A DNA stretch of 64,000 nt from Pseudomonas protegens (GCF_013407925.2 NZ_CP060201.1:992001-1056000), one strand, 5' to 3'; counted from the first letter of the stretch, positions 29,726 through 39,630 are shown. The notes: generated by a model from the sequence alone, not told the origin. Made by a program: numbers and translations.

Positions 29726-32700
29726 ATGAATACCCCGCGTGAAACGAATGACTCAGCTCAAGGCCTGACCCCCATGCCAAAACCCGCTGATCGTATTCCA
29801 CCCATGCCGCGTATCCATGCCATCGACCCAAAGGAGTCGGAGCAGAGCTGGGAAAGCGCGCCACAGCTGCTTGCCGCCCTCAATGGGGCTCGGCTGGGGG
29901 CCTGGTATTGGGATATTGAAAGCGGGCAGATCAGTTGGTCACGGGGCACCCAGGCGCTGTTTGGCTTCGATCCGCGCCAACCCCTGCCGGAAAACCTCGA
30001 ATACCTTGACCTGCTGCCCATCGAAGACCGGGCCAGGACCGTGCGCGCCTTTCATTCGGTGCTGGCGGGCGCCCCACTGGAACAGGCCATGCACCACCGC
30101 ATCCGCTGGCCCGACGGCAGCCTGCACTGGCTGGAAATCAACGGCAGCGTACTGCCGGACAAGCACGGCAAACCCCGCATGATCGGGGTGATCCGCGAGA
30201 TCACCCACCAGCGCCAACGCGAAGAAGCCCTCAGCAACTCGGAAAAACGCTTCGCCACCCTGTTTCACCTGTGCCCCAACACGGTGCTGCTGACCCGCCT
30301 GGAAGATGGCCTGATCAGCGAGGCCAACCAGTACTTCGAAAGCCAGTTCGGCTGGCCCGCCGAACATGTGATCGGCCGCACCACCCTGGAGATCGGCCTG
30401 TGGGTCAATCCCGAGCAGCGTGCCCAACTGATCAAGGCCGTACAGAAGAAAGGCCAGGCCGCCAGCCTCGAAGTGCAGTTCCGCGCCAGCAACGGCCAGA
30501 TCCACGACGGCATCCTCAGCGCACAGAAGATCGAACTGGAAGGCAAGCCCTACCTGCTCAGCACCTTTCTCGACACCAGCGAGCGCAAAAGAGCCGAACA
30601 GGCCCTCAAAGACAGCCAGGAACGCCTCGACCTGGCCCTGGACTCGGCACAACTGGGCACCTGGGACTGGCACATTCCCAGCGGCATGCTGTACGGCTCG
30701 GCACGCGCCGCGCAATTGCACGGCCTGGCGCCGGCGCCCTTCCACGAATCCTTCGAGGCATTTTTCGAGGGCGTGCCCACCGAAGAGCGCGACAGCATGC
30801 GCGATGCCTATCGCAGCCTGCGCGAGGGCCCGGCGGGCAACTACCAGCTGACCTACCGGGTGCAACTGGCGGACGGCAGCTCGCGCTACCTCGAAAGCCG
30901 CGCCCGCCTCTATCGCGACGAGTCGGGCAACCCCCTGCGCATGGCCGGAACGCTGCTGGACATTACCGAGCAGGTGGAGCGCGAACAGCGCCTGATCACC
31001 TCCGAGGAGAAATTCGCCAGTCTGTTCCAGGTCAGCCCGGACCCCATCTGCCTGACCCTGCTGGAAACCGGCCAGTTCATCGAGATCAATTCGAGCTTCA
31101 CCCAGACCTTTGGCTGGACCCAGGACGACGTGATCAACCGCAGCGCCGAGCAGGTCGGCTTCTGGGAAGACCCCGCCCCACGACTGCGGCGGATCGAACG
31201 GGTGATTCGCGAACAGGCGCTGAATAACGTGGCGGTGATGGTCAACCACAAGGACGGCCATTCGCTGACCTGCATCATTTCCAGCCGCCTGATTACCGTC
31301 GACAAACAGCCGTGCATCGTCACCACGCTGCGGGACATCACCCAGCAACAACGCTCCGAAGCCGCGCTCAAGGCCAGTGAGGAAAAATTCGCCAAGGCCT
31401 TCCACTCCAGCCCCGACGCCATCAGCATCACCGAGCGCGAAACCGGCCGCTATCTGGAGGTCAACGACGGTTTCTGCCGCCTGACCGGCTACCGCACCGA
31501 TGAAGTGCTCGGCCACACCATGTACCAGGTTGGCATCTGGGCCGAAGAGGCCCAGCTCGCCACGCTGCTGACTGAGCTCAGACTCAAGGGCCGGGTGCAT
31601 CACCTGGAAGTGCTCGGGCGAAACAAGCGCGGGGAGATCCTCACCCTTGAGGTTTCGGTGGAGCCGATCACCCTCAATGAAACCCCATGCCTGCTGCTCA
31701 CGGCCCGGGATGTCAGCCTGCTGAAGAATGCCCAAGCGCAGATCCGCCACCTGGCCTACCACGACCCTTTGACCAACCTGCCCAACCGCGCCCTGCTGAT
31801 GGACCGCCTGAGCCAGCAGATCGCCCTGCTCAAGCGCCATAACCTGCGGGGCGCCCTGCTGTTCCTCGACCTGGACCACTTCAAGCACATCAACGATTCC
31901 CTGGGCCACCCGGTGGGCGACACCGTGCTGAAGATCATCACCGCCAGGCTGGAAGCCAGCGTGCGCATGGAGGACACCGTGGCGCGCCTGGGCGGCGATG
32001 AATTCGTGGTACTGCTCAGCGGCCTGGAAGGCTCGCGCAACGAGGTCAGCGAACAGGTGCGGCACCTGGCGGGAACCCTGCGCGAACTGCTGTCGGAACC
32101 GATGTTCCTCGACGGTCAGCGCCTGCAGGTCACCCCCAGCATCGGCGTGGCGCTGATCCCCGATCACGGCTCGACCCCCACCGACCTGCTCAAGCGCGCC
32201 GACATTGCCCTCTATCGGGCCAAGGACTCCGGGCGCAACACCACGCAGATGTACCACAACACCATGCAGAAGGCCGCCAGCGAGCGCCTGCGCATGGAAA
32301 CCGACCTGCGCCTGGCCCTGTCCCGTGGCGAATTCAGCGTGCACTTCCAGCCCCAGGTCGACGCCCGCGACAACCGCATCGTCGGCGCCGAGGCCCTGGT
32401 GCGCTGGCAGCACCCTGAACTGGGCGCTCAATCACCGACCGAATTCATCAAGGTCCTGGAGGACAGCGGGCTGATCCTTGAAGTCGGCACCTGGATTCTC
32501 GATGAAGCCTGCCTGGCCTTCAGCCAACTGATGGAAGAGGGCCTGGTGGATCCTTATCACTTCAGTCTGTGCGTCAATATCAGCCCACGCCAGTTCCGCC
32601 AGACCGACTTTGTCGAGAAAATAGAACACAGCCTGACGGAGTACGCCTTGCCCTCATCGCTGCTCAAGCTGGAAATCACCGAGGGCATCGTGATCCAGAA

Positions 32701-33052
32701 CCTGGACGACACCATCAGCAAGATGCGCCGCCTGAAAAAACTCGGCGTCAGCTTCGCCATGGATGACTTCGGCACCGGCTACTCATCCCTGACCTACCTC
32801 AAGCGCCTGCCGGTGGACACCCTGAAGATCGACCAGTCCTTCGTCCGCGACGCCACCCACGACCCCAACGATGCGGAAATCATCCGCGCCATCGTCGCCA
32901 TGGCCCGCAGCCTGAACCTGAAGGTCATCGCCGAAGGCGTGGAAACCCCGCAGCAACTGGAATTCCTCCAGGGACTGGATTGCCATCTGTACCAGGGCTA
33001 CCTGCACAGCCGGCCGCTGCCTCTGAGCGAATTCAAGAAGCTGCTGAAATGA
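29726..33052 (+). CDS. Multi-PAS GGDEF-EAL c-di-GMP protein
   Basis: A protein of about 1108 residues, all cytoplasmic. Five PAS/PAC units fill about residues 45-675, then GGDEF (about 680-840) with intact LGGDEF and an I-site RMED five residues before it, then EAL (about 850-1105) with intact EALVRW and MDDFGTGYSS. Both diguanylate cyclase and phosphodiesterase sites look competent, so it may be bifunctional, with PAS units sensing signals or pairing partners. The start is uncertain: GTG 29708, ATG 29726, 29774 and 29804 are all in frame with no clear ribosome site. It is monocistronic. Confidence 0.9.
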   Translation: MNTPRETNDSAQGLTPMPKPADRIPPMPRIHAIDPKESEQSWESAPQLLAALNGARLGAWYWDIESGQISWSRGTQALFGFDPRQPLPENLEYLDLLPIEDRARTVRAFHSVLAGAPLEQAMHHRIRWPDGSLHWLEINGSVLPDKHGKPRMIGVIREITHQRQREEALSNSEKRFATLFHLCPNTVLLTRLEDGLISEANQYFESQFGWPAEHVIGRTTLEIGLWVNPEQRAQLIKAVQKKGQAASLEVQFRASNGQIHDGILSAQKIELEGKPYLLSTFLDTSERKRAEQALKDSQERLDLALDSAQLGTWDWHIPSGMLYGSARAAQLHGLAPAPFHESFEAFFEGVPTEERDSMRDAYRSLREGPAGNYQLTYRVQLADGSSRYLESRARLYRDESGNPLRMAGTLLDITEQVEREQRLITSEEKFASLFQVSPDPICLTLLETGQFIEINSSFTQTFGWTQDDVINRSAEQVGFWEDPAPRLRRIERVIREQALNNVAVMVNHKDGHSLTCIISSRLITVDKQPCIVTTLRDITQQQRSEAALKASEEKFAKAFHSSPDAISITERETGRYLEVNDGFCRLTGYRTDEVLGHTMYQVGIWAEEAQLATLLTELRLKGRVHHLEVLGRNKRGEILTLEVSVEPITLNETPCLLLTARDVSLLKNAQAQIRHLAYHDPLTNLPNRALLMDRLSQQIALLKRHNLRGALLFLDLDHFKHINDSLGHPVGDTVLKIITARLEASVRMEDTVARLGGDEFVVLLSGLEGSRNEVSEQVRHLAGTLRELLSEPMFLDGQRLQVTPSIGVALIPDHGSTPTDLLKRADIALYRAKDSGRNTTQMYHNTMQKAASERLRMETDLRLALSRGEFSVHFQPQVDARDNRIVGAEALVRWQHPELGAQSPTEFIKVLEDSGLILEVGTWILDEACLAFSQLMEEGLVDPYHFSLCVNISPRQFRQTDFVEKIEHSLTEYALPSSLLKLEITEGIVIQNLDDTISKMRRLKKLGVSFAMDDFGTGYSSLTYLKRLPVDTLKIDQSFVRDATHDPNDAEIIRAIVAMARSLNLKVIAEGVETPQQLEFLQGLDCHLYQGYLHSRPLPLSEFKKLLK

Positions 33053-33060
33053 CAGGCACG

Positions 33061-33092
33061 AAAAAGGGCGCCACCAGGGCGCCCTTCTTTTG
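33061..33092. terminator. Bidirectional terminator between the GGDEF-EAL gene and ibpA
   Basis: Stem AAGGGCGCC (33064-33072) with GGCGCCCTT (33078-33086); T-rich on both strands, serving two convergent genes. Confidence 0.88.
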
Positions 33093-33100
33093 CAGCGGTC

Positions 33101-33547
33101 TTAGTGTTGCAGAGCCGGCTGCTGCGCACCGTTGATCGGGATGCGCTTTGGCTTGGCCTCTTCCGGTACAACCCGCAGCAGGTCGATGTTCAACAGACCG
33201 TTGCTCAGGGCCGCGGCCTTGACCTCGATATGGTCGGCCAGACGGAAGGACAGCTTGAATGCACGCTGGGCAATGCCCTGGTGCAGGTAGGTGACACTTT
33301 CATTGGCGTCGCGCTTGCCACCGCTCACGGTCAACACACCTTTCTCCACTTGCAGGTCCAGGTCTTCTTCCTGGAAGCCGGCAGCCGCGATGACGATGCG
33401 GTATTGGTCGTCGGCGTGTTTTTCAACGTTGTAGGGTGGATAGCTGCTGCTCGGTTCGTTGCGCAACGCCGATTCGAACAGATCGTTGAAACGGTCGAAG
33501 CCAACAGAGGAACGGAACAGTGGAGCCAGGGAAAATGCAGTACTCAT
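33101..33547 (-). CDS. ibpA: Small heat-shock protein of the IbpA/Hsp20 family
   Basis: A 148-residue alpha-crystallin-domain chaperone: N-terminal FRSSVGFDRFNDLFESAL, the core domain (about 38-130) and a C-terminal tail with KRIPI, the I-x-I type anchor for oligomers. It holds unfolding proteins in solution during heat stress for refolding by DnaK/ClpB. Upstream lie a sigma-32-type promoter and a ROSE-like thermometer, so control is expected both in transcription and in translation. Confidence 0.95.
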   Translation of the reverse strand: MSTAFSLAPLFRSSVGFDRFNDLFESALRNEPSSSYPPYNVEKHADDQYRIVIAAAGFQEEDLDLQVEKGVLTVSGGKRDANESVTYLHQGIAQRAFKLSFRLADHIEVKAAALSNGLLNIDLLRVVPEEAKPKRIPINGAQQPALQH

Positions 33548-33612
33548 GGGTCTATCTCCTGATATTTCAGCGAGTGGTTATCTCCGCGACCCGAATTCGG
33601 CGTCGCGTACCC
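33548..33612 (-). promoter_or_regulatory. ROSE-like RNA thermometer in the ibpA leader
   Basis: On the minus strand the leader has TCGCT (complement of 33569-33573) facing the ribosome-site AGGA (complement of 33557-33560). UCGCU fits the ROSE consensus UYGCU, pairing with AGGA around a bulged G. Upstream GC-rich repeats around 33575-33610 could form the other stems. Heat would melt the pairing and free translation. Confidence 0.7.
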
Positions 33613-33615
33613 AAG

Positions 33616-33643
33616 AGATAGGGATCGTCCCTGGCATTTCAAG
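33616..33643 (-). promoter_or_regulatory. Sigma-32-type heat-shock promoter of ibpA
   Basis: The minus strand reads CTTGAAA (33643-33637), a 13-base spacer, then CCCTATCT (33623-33616), close to the RpoH consensus CTTGAA / CCCCATNT, about 70 bases before the ibpA start. Confidence 0.75.
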
Positions 33644-33661
33644 AGTGGTTTTTTGATTTTT

Positions 33662-34621
33662 TTACGCCGCTTCGCTGCGCGGCATGCCCAACAGGCGCCC
33701 CACCTGGTCCAGGTCGGTTTCCCGGCGCAGAGCAGTAAACAACTCCACCGCCTCCGGGTAGTTGCGGGTCAGCATGGCCAGCCACTGCTTGAGCCGCCCC
33801 GGCGCCGAACGCGGCGTCAGTTGCACCACCACCTGGGCCCAGAAGTCCTGGAGCAGGGGCTGCAGATCGGCCCAGGACATGGCCACCACCTCCTCGCCCG
33901 CCCGGGCAGCGGCGATCTGCCGTGCCAGGTCAGGACGCGAAACCAAGCCACGGCCGAGCATGATGTCCTCGACGCCACTTATCTCCCGGCAGCGCCGCCA
34001 ATCCTCGACGCTCCAGATATCGCCGTTGGCGAACACCGGCACCTTGACCACCTCCTGGACCCGGGGAATCCACTCCCAGTGAGCCGGCGGCTTGTAGCCA
34101 TCGACCTTGGTCCGGGCGTGAACCACGATATGTTCGGCGCCGCCCTCGGCCAACGCGGTCGCGCACACCAGCGAACCGTCCGGGCTGTCGAACCCCAGAC
34201 GCATCTTTGCCGTGACCGGGATATGGGCCGGCACCGCCCGCCGCACATGCTCGACGATCTGATTCAGCAGCTCCGGCTCCTTGAGCAGCACTGCCCCGCC
34301 CCGGGATTTGTTGACGGTCTTGGCCGGGCAACCGAAGTTCAGATCGATGACCTCACTGCCCAGCTCACAGGCCAGCGCAGCGTTCTCGGCCAGACACACC
34401 GGGTCCGAGCCCAGCAACTGCACGCGCAACGGCACGCCGGCAGCGGTGTGCGCACCGCGCAGCAACTCGGGAGCGAGCTTGTGGAAATAGGCAGGCGTCA
34501 GCAGACGGTCGTTGACGCGGATGAACTCGGTGACACACCAGTCGATCCCGCCAACACGAGTCAACACATCCCGCAGAATGTTGTCGACCAACCCTTCCAT
34601 GGGCGCCAGGGCAATTTGCAT
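33662..34621 (-). CDS. dusC: tRNA-dihydrouridine(16) synthase
   Basis: A 319-residue FMN TIM-barrel enzyme of the Dus family that reduces uridine in the tRNA D loop. [10 protein letters not shown] opens the barrel, and the catalytic Cys is in [16 protein letters not shown]; the phosphate-binding GRGLVSRP is near the C-terminus. EGLVDN rather than the DWTDR of DusA marks the DusC branch. ATG 34621 gives the family N-terminus; the ribosome site is weak. Confidence 0.92.
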   Translation of the reverse strand: MQIALAPMEGLVDNILRDVLTRVGGIDWCVTEFIRVNDRLLTPAYFHKLAPELLRGAHTAAGVPLRVQLLGSDPVCLAENAALACELGSEVIDLNFGCPAKTVNKSRGGAVLLKEPELLNQIVEHVRRAVPAHIPVTAKMRLGFDSPDGSLVCATALAEGGAEHIVVHARTKVDGYKPPAHWEWIPRVQEVVKVPVFANGDIWSVEDWRRCREISGVEDIMLGRGLVSRPDLARQIAAARAGEEVVAMSWADLQPLLQDFWAQVVVQLTPRSAPGRLKQWLAMLTRNYPEAVELFTALRRETDLDQVGRLLGMPRSEAA

Positions 34622-34777
34622 GAAACACACTCAACGAAAAAAACGGGCGAAAAAACGGGCGCCAGTTTACTGGGTTTCGCCCTTGAGCAGGAGTTTTGTC
34701 GGGGCTGGCGAGGCGCGAACCAGCCTTGGTGGGCGCCTTCGCTGGCAGGCCGCTGCCGACACCGGCATGGGCAGGCG

Positions 34778-35212
34778 TCAGGAGCCTTGCAGGGCCGGGC
34801 CGTAGCCTTCGAGGAACTCGGCGGGCATGCGCTTGGGCTTGCCGCTGGACAGCTCGATGCAGACAAAGGTGGTCTGCGCCCGCAGCAAGGTGCTGCCATC
34901 GCTCGGACGAACCAGCTGGAAACGCCGGGTCATCTTCAACCGCTGATCCCAATCGACGATCCAGGTGGCCAGCTGCAACTCATCCCCTTCGTAAGCGGCA
35001 GCCAGGTAGTCGATCTCGTGTCGCACCACGGCCATCGCCCGATCCAGCCGCCGATACTCCGCCAGATCCAGCCCCAGGCGCTGGGAGTGCCGCCAGGCAC
35101 AGCGCTCTAGCCACGAAACATAAACCGCATTGTTGGCGTGCCCCAGACCATCGATATCTTCGGCCGCCACCTGCAGATCAATGACGAATGGCGTTGCCAG
35201 ATCCCAACTCAT
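34778..35212 (-). CDS. Acyl-CoA thioesterase (hotdog fold, YbgC/4HBT type)
   Basis: A 144-residue hotdog-fold protein with DIDGLGHANNAVYVSWLERC, the family's active-site helix region with the catalytic Asp equivalent. Such enzymes hydrolyse acyl-CoA or acyl-ACP thioesters; chain specificity is unknown. ATG 35212 is chosen because GGAG lies 6-7 bases upstream, over TTG 35218. It is not obviously in an operon. Confidence 0.87.
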   Translation of the reverse strand: MSWDLATPFVIDLQVAAEDIDGLGHANNAVYVSWLERCAWRHSQRLGLDLAEYRRLDRAMAVVRHEIDYLAAAYEGDELQLATWIVDWDQRLKMTRRFQLVRPSDGSTLLRAQTTFVCIELSSGKPKRMPAEFLEGYGPALQGS

Positions 35213-35259
35213 GCCCAACTCCCGGTCAGATTTTTTGACCGGCGCAGTGTAGCGGATGC

Positions 35260-36093
35260 TCAGGCAGATTGGCGCGCTTGCAGATGGCGCCCGGTGACCA
35301 GAGCCATCACCGCTTCGACCACTCGCGGATCAGCCAGCACCCGCTGATGACCGCCTTCGCTCAAGCGCAACAGGCGACTGTCGAACCAGGCTTGATGGAT
35401 CAATTCCGACTCCTTGACCGACACGAAGCGATCATCCTCCGCGTGAACGATCAGACCGGGCATGTCCAGTTGATACTGGGCCACATCCAGGCTGGCGGCG
35501 CGCATGCCGACTTTCTCCTCCACCTGACGAATGAAGGCCGAGCGCGCCCTGGGCGGCAAGCCCATGAAACGGGCAAAACCGCGCAACACCCCAAGGATGC
35601 GCGCTGGCGCGGCAATACTGACCAGGGTTTCGCTACGCAAGCCCAATTGCACGGCGAGCATGGCACTGGCACCGCCCATGGAATGGCCGATCACCGCCCG
35701 CAACGGCGGCAGCTCTGCCGCGGCCTCCAGCATCGCTCGGGCAAACAACACCACATTGGCCTCCTCCCCCGGAGAGCGGCCATGGGCCGGACCATCCAGC
35801 GCCACAGCGGTATAACCGGCCGCCACCAGCGCCTCGATCAGGCTGGCGAACTGCGTGGGCCGCCCTTCCCAGCCATGCATCAGCATGACCGTTGGTCCCT
35901 GCCCCCAACGCAAGGCGGAAAGCCCAAAGCGCAAGGTCAGGCGCTCGGCGCGCTCCAGCAGCGGCAGCTCCCATTCCCGCGGCGGCAGCTCGCGAGGCGT
36001 CATGAACAGCTGGCGCATCCGATTCGCCGCCCATTGAGGAGCCACCCAGCCAAGGGTGCCATTGACGCCACGAATCCAGCTCAATCCGCTCAT
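35260..36093 (-). CDS. Alpha/beta hydrolase
   Basis: A 277-residue alpha/beta-hydrolase-fold protein. The nucleophile elbow is GHSMGG (Ser about 138), the oxyanion region HGWEGRP follows strand 3, and a C-terminal EGGHQRVL supplies the His. The substrate is unknown. It lies 29 bases after a TetR gene on the same strand, so it is probably co-transcribed with and controlled by that repressor. Confidence 0.87.
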   Translation of the reverse strand: MSGLSWIRGVNGTLGWVAPQWAANRMRQLFMTPRELPPREWELPLLERAERLTLRFGLSALRWGQGPTVMLMHGWEGRPTQFASLIEALVAAGYTAVALDGPAHGRSPGEEANVVLFARAMLEAAAELPPLRAVIGHSMGGASAMLAVQLGLRSETLVSIAAPARILGVLRGFARFMGLPPRARSAFIRQVEEKVGMRAASLDVAQYQLDMPGLIVHAEDDRFVSVKESELIHQAWFDSRLLRLSEGGHQRVLADPRVVEAVMALVTGRHLQARQSA

Positions 36094-36122
36094 CTCTCGC
36101 TACCTCGCAACCGAACTTCGGG

Positions 36123-36662
36123 TCATAGAATTGCCGACTTGGCGGCACGCAACAAACGATCGGACAACTCCCCCGGGCCCAGGGCCCGCGCCAGGGATAG
36201 CCCGCCCACCATCAACGCCATGTCCGCCAGGGCCTTGTCCATGTCCTCCGGGCAAGTGGCCAACTGCGCCACCATCAACTCCATGTGTTCAGTCAAGGCT
36301 TTGCGAAAACTCTCGGGCAGCCGCCCAAATTCGCCCACGGACGCCGGAATCGGGCAGGCCTGCTCCGTGGAGTCGCGATGCTTGCGCGACAGGTAGAAAG
36401 CCGCCGTCAGCGCCCGGCGCTCTTCGCCACTGAGGCTTGAGTCCATCTCGTCGAGCAAGCCGCGGCGGTGGGAGAGCAACTGGGTAAAGGCTTCAAGCAT
36501 CAACGCATCCTTGCTCTCAAAGTGCGCATAGAAGCCGCCCACGGTCAGCCCGGCCGCGCCCATCACCTCCCCCACACTGGGCTCTGCCGGGCCCCGCTGA
36601 ATCAGCGCGGAACTGGCGGCCTGGAGAATACGTTCGCGGGTTTGAGCTTTTTTATCGTTCAT
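36123..36662 (-). CDS. TetR-family transcriptional regulator
   Basis: A 179-residue TetR protein: N-terminal HTH (about 8-55) with SVGEVMGAAGLTVGGFYAHFESKDAL, then a helical ligand domain. Repressors of this type bind palindromes over their own promoter and release on ligand binding. A palindrome overlapping a TATAAT box lies just upstream (36681-36713), fitting autoregulation of this gene and the downstream hydrolase. Confidence 0.92.
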   Translation of the reverse strand: MNDKKAQTRERILQAASSALIQRGPAEPSVGEVMGAAGLTVGGFYAHFESKDALMLEAFTQLLSHRRGLLDEMDSSLSGEERRALTAAFYLSRKHRDSTEQACPIPASVGEFGRLPESFRKALTEHMELMVAQLATCPEDMDKALADMALMVGGLSLARALGPGELSDRLLRAAKSAIL

Positions 36663-36680
36663 CGTTGCCTCCGAATATTA

Positions 36681-36713
36681 CGGAAAAAATATTATACCCA
36701 TAATAATTTTCCG
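36681..36713. promoter_or_regulatory. Promoter with palindromic operator of the TetR-hydrolase unit
   Basis: CGGAAAA (36681-36687) and TTTTCCG (36707-36713) form inverted ends of a 33-base AT-rich dyad. On the minus strand TATAAT (complement of 36691-36696) lies inside it, about 30 bases before the start codon. Confidence 0.6.
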
Positions 36714-36786
36714 CAAGTCGCCAGTGTAACCATCGGTCAGAAGTACAGGTTCAGGGAGAGAGCTGGAGCTGGCTGAGCGCCAGAAA

Positions 36787-36820
36787 AACAAAAGGGCCAT
36801 TCAATAATTGAATGACCCTT
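36787..36820 (-). terminator. Terminator of the Ala/Glu tRNA operon
   Basis: Stem AAGGGCCATTCAA (36792-36804) with TTGAATGACCCTT (36808-36820), one wobble pair, followed by T-rich sequence on the minus strand, 26 bases after the last tRNA-Glu. Confidence 0.88.
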
Positions 36821-36845
36821 AAAAATCCCGCAGAGCGGGTAATCG

Positions 36846-36921
36846 TGGCGTCCCCTAGGGGACTCGAACCCCTGTTACCGCCGTGAAAGGGCGGTGTCCT
36901 AGGCCACTAGACGAAGGGGAC
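36846..36921 (-). tRNA. tRNA-Glu (anticodon TTC), copy 1
   Basis: 76-base minus-strand cloverleaf; acceptor GTCCCCT with AGGGGAC, encoded CCA, anticodon loop CTTTCAC (TTC). It is the last gene of the array in transcription order. Confidence 0.95.
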
Positions 36922-36998
36922 ACAAACCTTCTGACAGCTGACCAGCGCTGAGTACTGGTCGATTCAAGGCCGGAGTGGCCAGGCCTTGAACTGTAAAT
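36922..36998 (-). repeat. Ala-Glu tRNA spacer with two hairpins, copy 1
   Basis: Hairpin A: GACCAG (36940-36945) with CTGGTC (36955-36960). Hairpin B: TCAAGGCC (36964-36971) with GGCCTTGA (36982-36989). The same arrangement recurs in two other copies, with compensatory changes in hairpin A. Confidence 0.85.
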
Positions 36999-37074
<76 letters not shown>

Positions 37075-37126
37075 GGATTTTCGCCTCGCGGCGCAGCGAC
37101 ATCTTGCAACATCGCTTGTGTGAAAC

Positions 37127-37202
37127 TGGCGTCCCCTAGGGGACTCGAACCCCTGTTACCGCCGTGAAAGGGCGGTGTCCTAGGCCACTAGACGAAGGGG
37201 AC
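37127..37202 (-). tRNA. tRNA-Glu (anticodon TTC), copy 2
   Basis: Identical to the copy at 36846-36921, 281 bases away. Confidence 0.95.
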
Positions 37203-37281
37203 GCAAACCCTTCTATACAACTGATCGGTGCTGAGTACCGATCGATTCAAGGCCGGTGTGGCCAGGCCTTGAACTGTAAAT
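37203..37281 (-). repeat. Ala-Glu tRNA spacer with two hairpins, copy 2
   Basis: Hairpin A is GATCGG (37223-37228) with CCGATC (37238-37243); hairpin B is unchanged from copy 1. Confidence 0.85.
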
Positions 37282-37357
<76 letters not shown>

Positions 37358-37409
37358 GGATTTTCGCCTCGCGGCGCAGCGACATCTTGCAACATCGCTT
37401 GTGTGAAAC

Positions 37410-37485
37410 TGGCGTCCCCTAGGGGACTCGAACCCCTGTTACCGCCGTGAAAGGGCGGTGTCCTAGGCCACTAGACGAAGGGGAC
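37410..37485 (-). tRNA. tRNA-Glu (anticodon TTC), copy 3
   Basis: Identical to the two other tRNA-Glu copies, 283 bases from copy 2. Confidence 0.95.
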
Positions 37486-37563
37486 ACAAACCTTCTATAC
37501 AACTGATCAGTGCTGAGTACTGATCGATTCAAGGCCGGTGTGGCCAGGCCTTGAACTGTAAAT
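37486..37563 (-). repeat. Ala-Glu tRNA spacer with two hairpins, copy 3
   Basis: Hairpin A is GATCAG (37505-37510) with CTGATC (37520-37525); hairpin B is unchanged. Confidence 0.85.
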
Positions 37564-37639
<76 letters not shown>

Positions 37640-37687
37640 TCATCGCTGAGGACGGGGCGAATCTTAAGGGGGGATCTGAAGGCTGTC

Positions 37688-37718
37688 AATTTTTTTTCCG
37701 CTTTTTGAAAAAAAATTT
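37688..37718. repeat. A/T-only inverted repeat between gltX and the tRNA array
   Basis: AATTTTTTTT (37688-37697) and AAAAAAAATT (37708-37717) face each other across 10 bases. It may act as a weak terminator or an UP-like element of the tRNA promoter. Confidence 0.5.
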
Positions 37719-37916
37719 GCCGGGATAACAACCACTTACCGCCCCGCCCCGAAAACCCTGGCTTTTGCGGCCTTGCCGAGCCGCCTCGACTCCCGCAAAA
37801 GCTCCGTTACACGCCGACAGAAAACGCCAAGGGCGACGATCAAACCGTCTGCGCCTGGACTTCAAGCGTAGCCGAAAAGATCGCCGCCCCAGGCGCAACC
37901 GTCCCGCAAAGGCGCC

Positions 37917-39398
37917 TTAGCCGATGGCGCCCAGCAGTTTTTCCCATTCCTTGTTCTCTTTCTTCGACACACCACCGAGCAGGTCGATGGCCTGACGCAG
38001 ACGGAAACGCGTCAGATCCGGCCCCAGGATCTCCATGGCATCGAGCACCGATACCGAGCTGGCCTGACCGGTGATGGCGGCGAACATCAACGGCATGGCA
38101 TCGCGCAGTTTCAATTCCAGGGATTCAACCACCGCCTGAATGGTCGCGGTGATGCTGTCTTTCTCCCACTGGCGCAGGCTTTCGAGCTTCCACAGGATCA
38201 GCTGCATCAATTGCCGCACCTGATCACCAGAAAGCTTCTTGGATTCGAACAACTTGGCATCCGGGGTCACGCCACCGGCGAAGAAGAAGCCGGCCAACGG
38301 TGCGATCTGGCTGAAAGTCTCGACCCGGCCCTGCACGTGCGGCGCGATCTTCATCAGGTACTCGGGATTCAGCGCCCAGGTCTGGACCCGGCTGGCGAAC
38401 TCTTCCACCGGCAGATCCCGCAGCCACTGGCCATTGAGCCAGGACAGCTTCTCGATATCGAAGATCGGCCCACCCAGGGATACCCGCGACAGGTCGAAGT
38501 TATCGACCATTTCCTGCAACGAGAACTTCTCGCGCTCGTCCGGCATCGACCAGCCCATGCGCCCCAGGTAGTTGAGCATGGCCTCGGGCATGAAGCCCAT
38601 GCGCTCGTAGAAGGTCACCGAAGTCGGGTTCTTGCGCTTGGACAGCTTGCTCTTGTCCGGATTGCGCAGCAGCGGCATGTAGCACAGCTGCGGTTGCTCC
38701 CAGCCGAAGTATTCGTAGAGCAGGATCAGTTTCGGCGCCGACGGCAGCCATTCCTCACCGCGCAACACGTGGGTGATGCCCATCAAGTGGTCATCGACCA
38801 CGTTGGCCAGGAAGTAGGTCGGCAGGCCGTCGGTCTTCATCAGCACTTGCATGTCAATGCGATCCCACGGGATCTCGACGTCGCCGCGCAGCATGTCCGG
38901 CACCACGCAGACGCCTTCGGTCGGCACCTTCATGCGAATCACGTGCGGTTCGCCGGCCGCCAAGCGCCGGGCCACTTCTTCCTTGGACAGCAGCAAGGCA
39001 CGGCCGTCGTAACGCGGGGTTTCGCCACGAGCCATCTGCTCGGCACGCATCTGGTCCAGCTCTTCGGCGGTGCAGAAGCACGGGAAGGCGTGACCCAGGT
39101 CCACCAGTTGCTGGGCGTACTTCTGGTAGATGTCACCACGCTCGCTCTGACGGTACGGGCCATGAGGACCACCCACATCCGGGCCTTCGCTCCAGTTGAT
39201 GCCCAACCAGCGCAAGGCGTCGAAAATCTGCTGCTCGGACTCGCGGGTCGAGCGCAACTGATCGGTGTCTTCGATACGCAGGATGAACTCACCGCCATGC
39301 TGCTTGGCAAAGCAATAGTTGAACAAAGCGATGTAAGCGGTACCTACGTGGGGGTCCCCGGTAGGCGATGGCGCGATGCGCGTGCGAACGGTGGTCAT
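37917..39398 (-). CDS. gltX: Glutamyl-tRNA synthetase
   Basis: A 493-residue class I synthetase that charges tRNA-Glu. The HIGH-like motif is [12 protein letters not shown] near residue 10, and the KMSKS-like motif is KLSKRK in the middle; the C-terminal half is the helical anticodon-binding region. ATG 39398 gives the standard N-terminus [14 protein letters not shown], while the open frame runs 30 codons further without a ribosome site. It lies just upstream of three tRNA-Glu genes on the same strand. Confidence 0.97.
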   Translation of the reverse strand: MTTVRTRIAPSPTGDPHVGTAYIALFNYCFAKQHGGEFILRIEDTDQLRSTRESEQQIFDALRWLGINWSEGPDVGGPHGPYRQSERGDIYQKYAQQLVDLGHAFPCFCTAEELDQMRAEQMARGETPRYDGRALLLSKEEVARRLAAGEPHVIRMKVPTEGVCVVPDMLRGDVEIPWDRIDMQVLMKTDGLPTYFLANVVDDHLMGITHVLRGEEWLPSAPKLILLYEYFGWEQPQLCYMPLLRNPDKSKLSKRKNPTSVTFYERMGFMPEAMLNYLGRMGWSMPDEREKFSLQEMVDNFDLSRVSLGGPIFDIEKLSWLNGQWLRDLPVEEFASRVQTWALNPEYLMKIAPHVQGRVETFSQIAPLAGFFFAGGVTPDAKLFESKKLSGDQVRQLMQLILWKLESLRQWEKDSITATIQAVVESLELKLRDAMPLMFAAITGQASSVSVLDAMEILGPDLTRFRLRQAIDLLGGVSKKENKEWEKLLGAIG

Positions 39399-39630
39399 GG
39401 CTGGTCTCGAACAGATAGAAAAACGAGGAATAAAACAGGGGGCGAATGGTAACAGGCGACACCAGCACCGCTCCAGTAAGGAGGGCATTTAAGCCAAGGT
39501 TGCGACTACAGGCCGCTGCCAGCCCGCTGAATGACCAATAATCAACAAGCGGCATTTACCACCCAGTGGCTATATGCCAGATTCGCCGGCTGATAGATTT
39601 CCTTACACTTTTCTCGACTACAGTCTGCCC

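Noticed and set aside
29939..32431. An 830-codon minus-strand open frame
   Set aside because: It lies opposite the PAS-GGDEF-EAL gene and has the His/Gln/Val-rich composition typical of antisense frames in GC-rich DNA.
37686..37898. A 70-codon minus-strand ORF between gltX and the tRNAs
   Set aside because: It is Arg-rich, ends in a poly-Lys tail encoded by the A-run and lacks a ribosome site.
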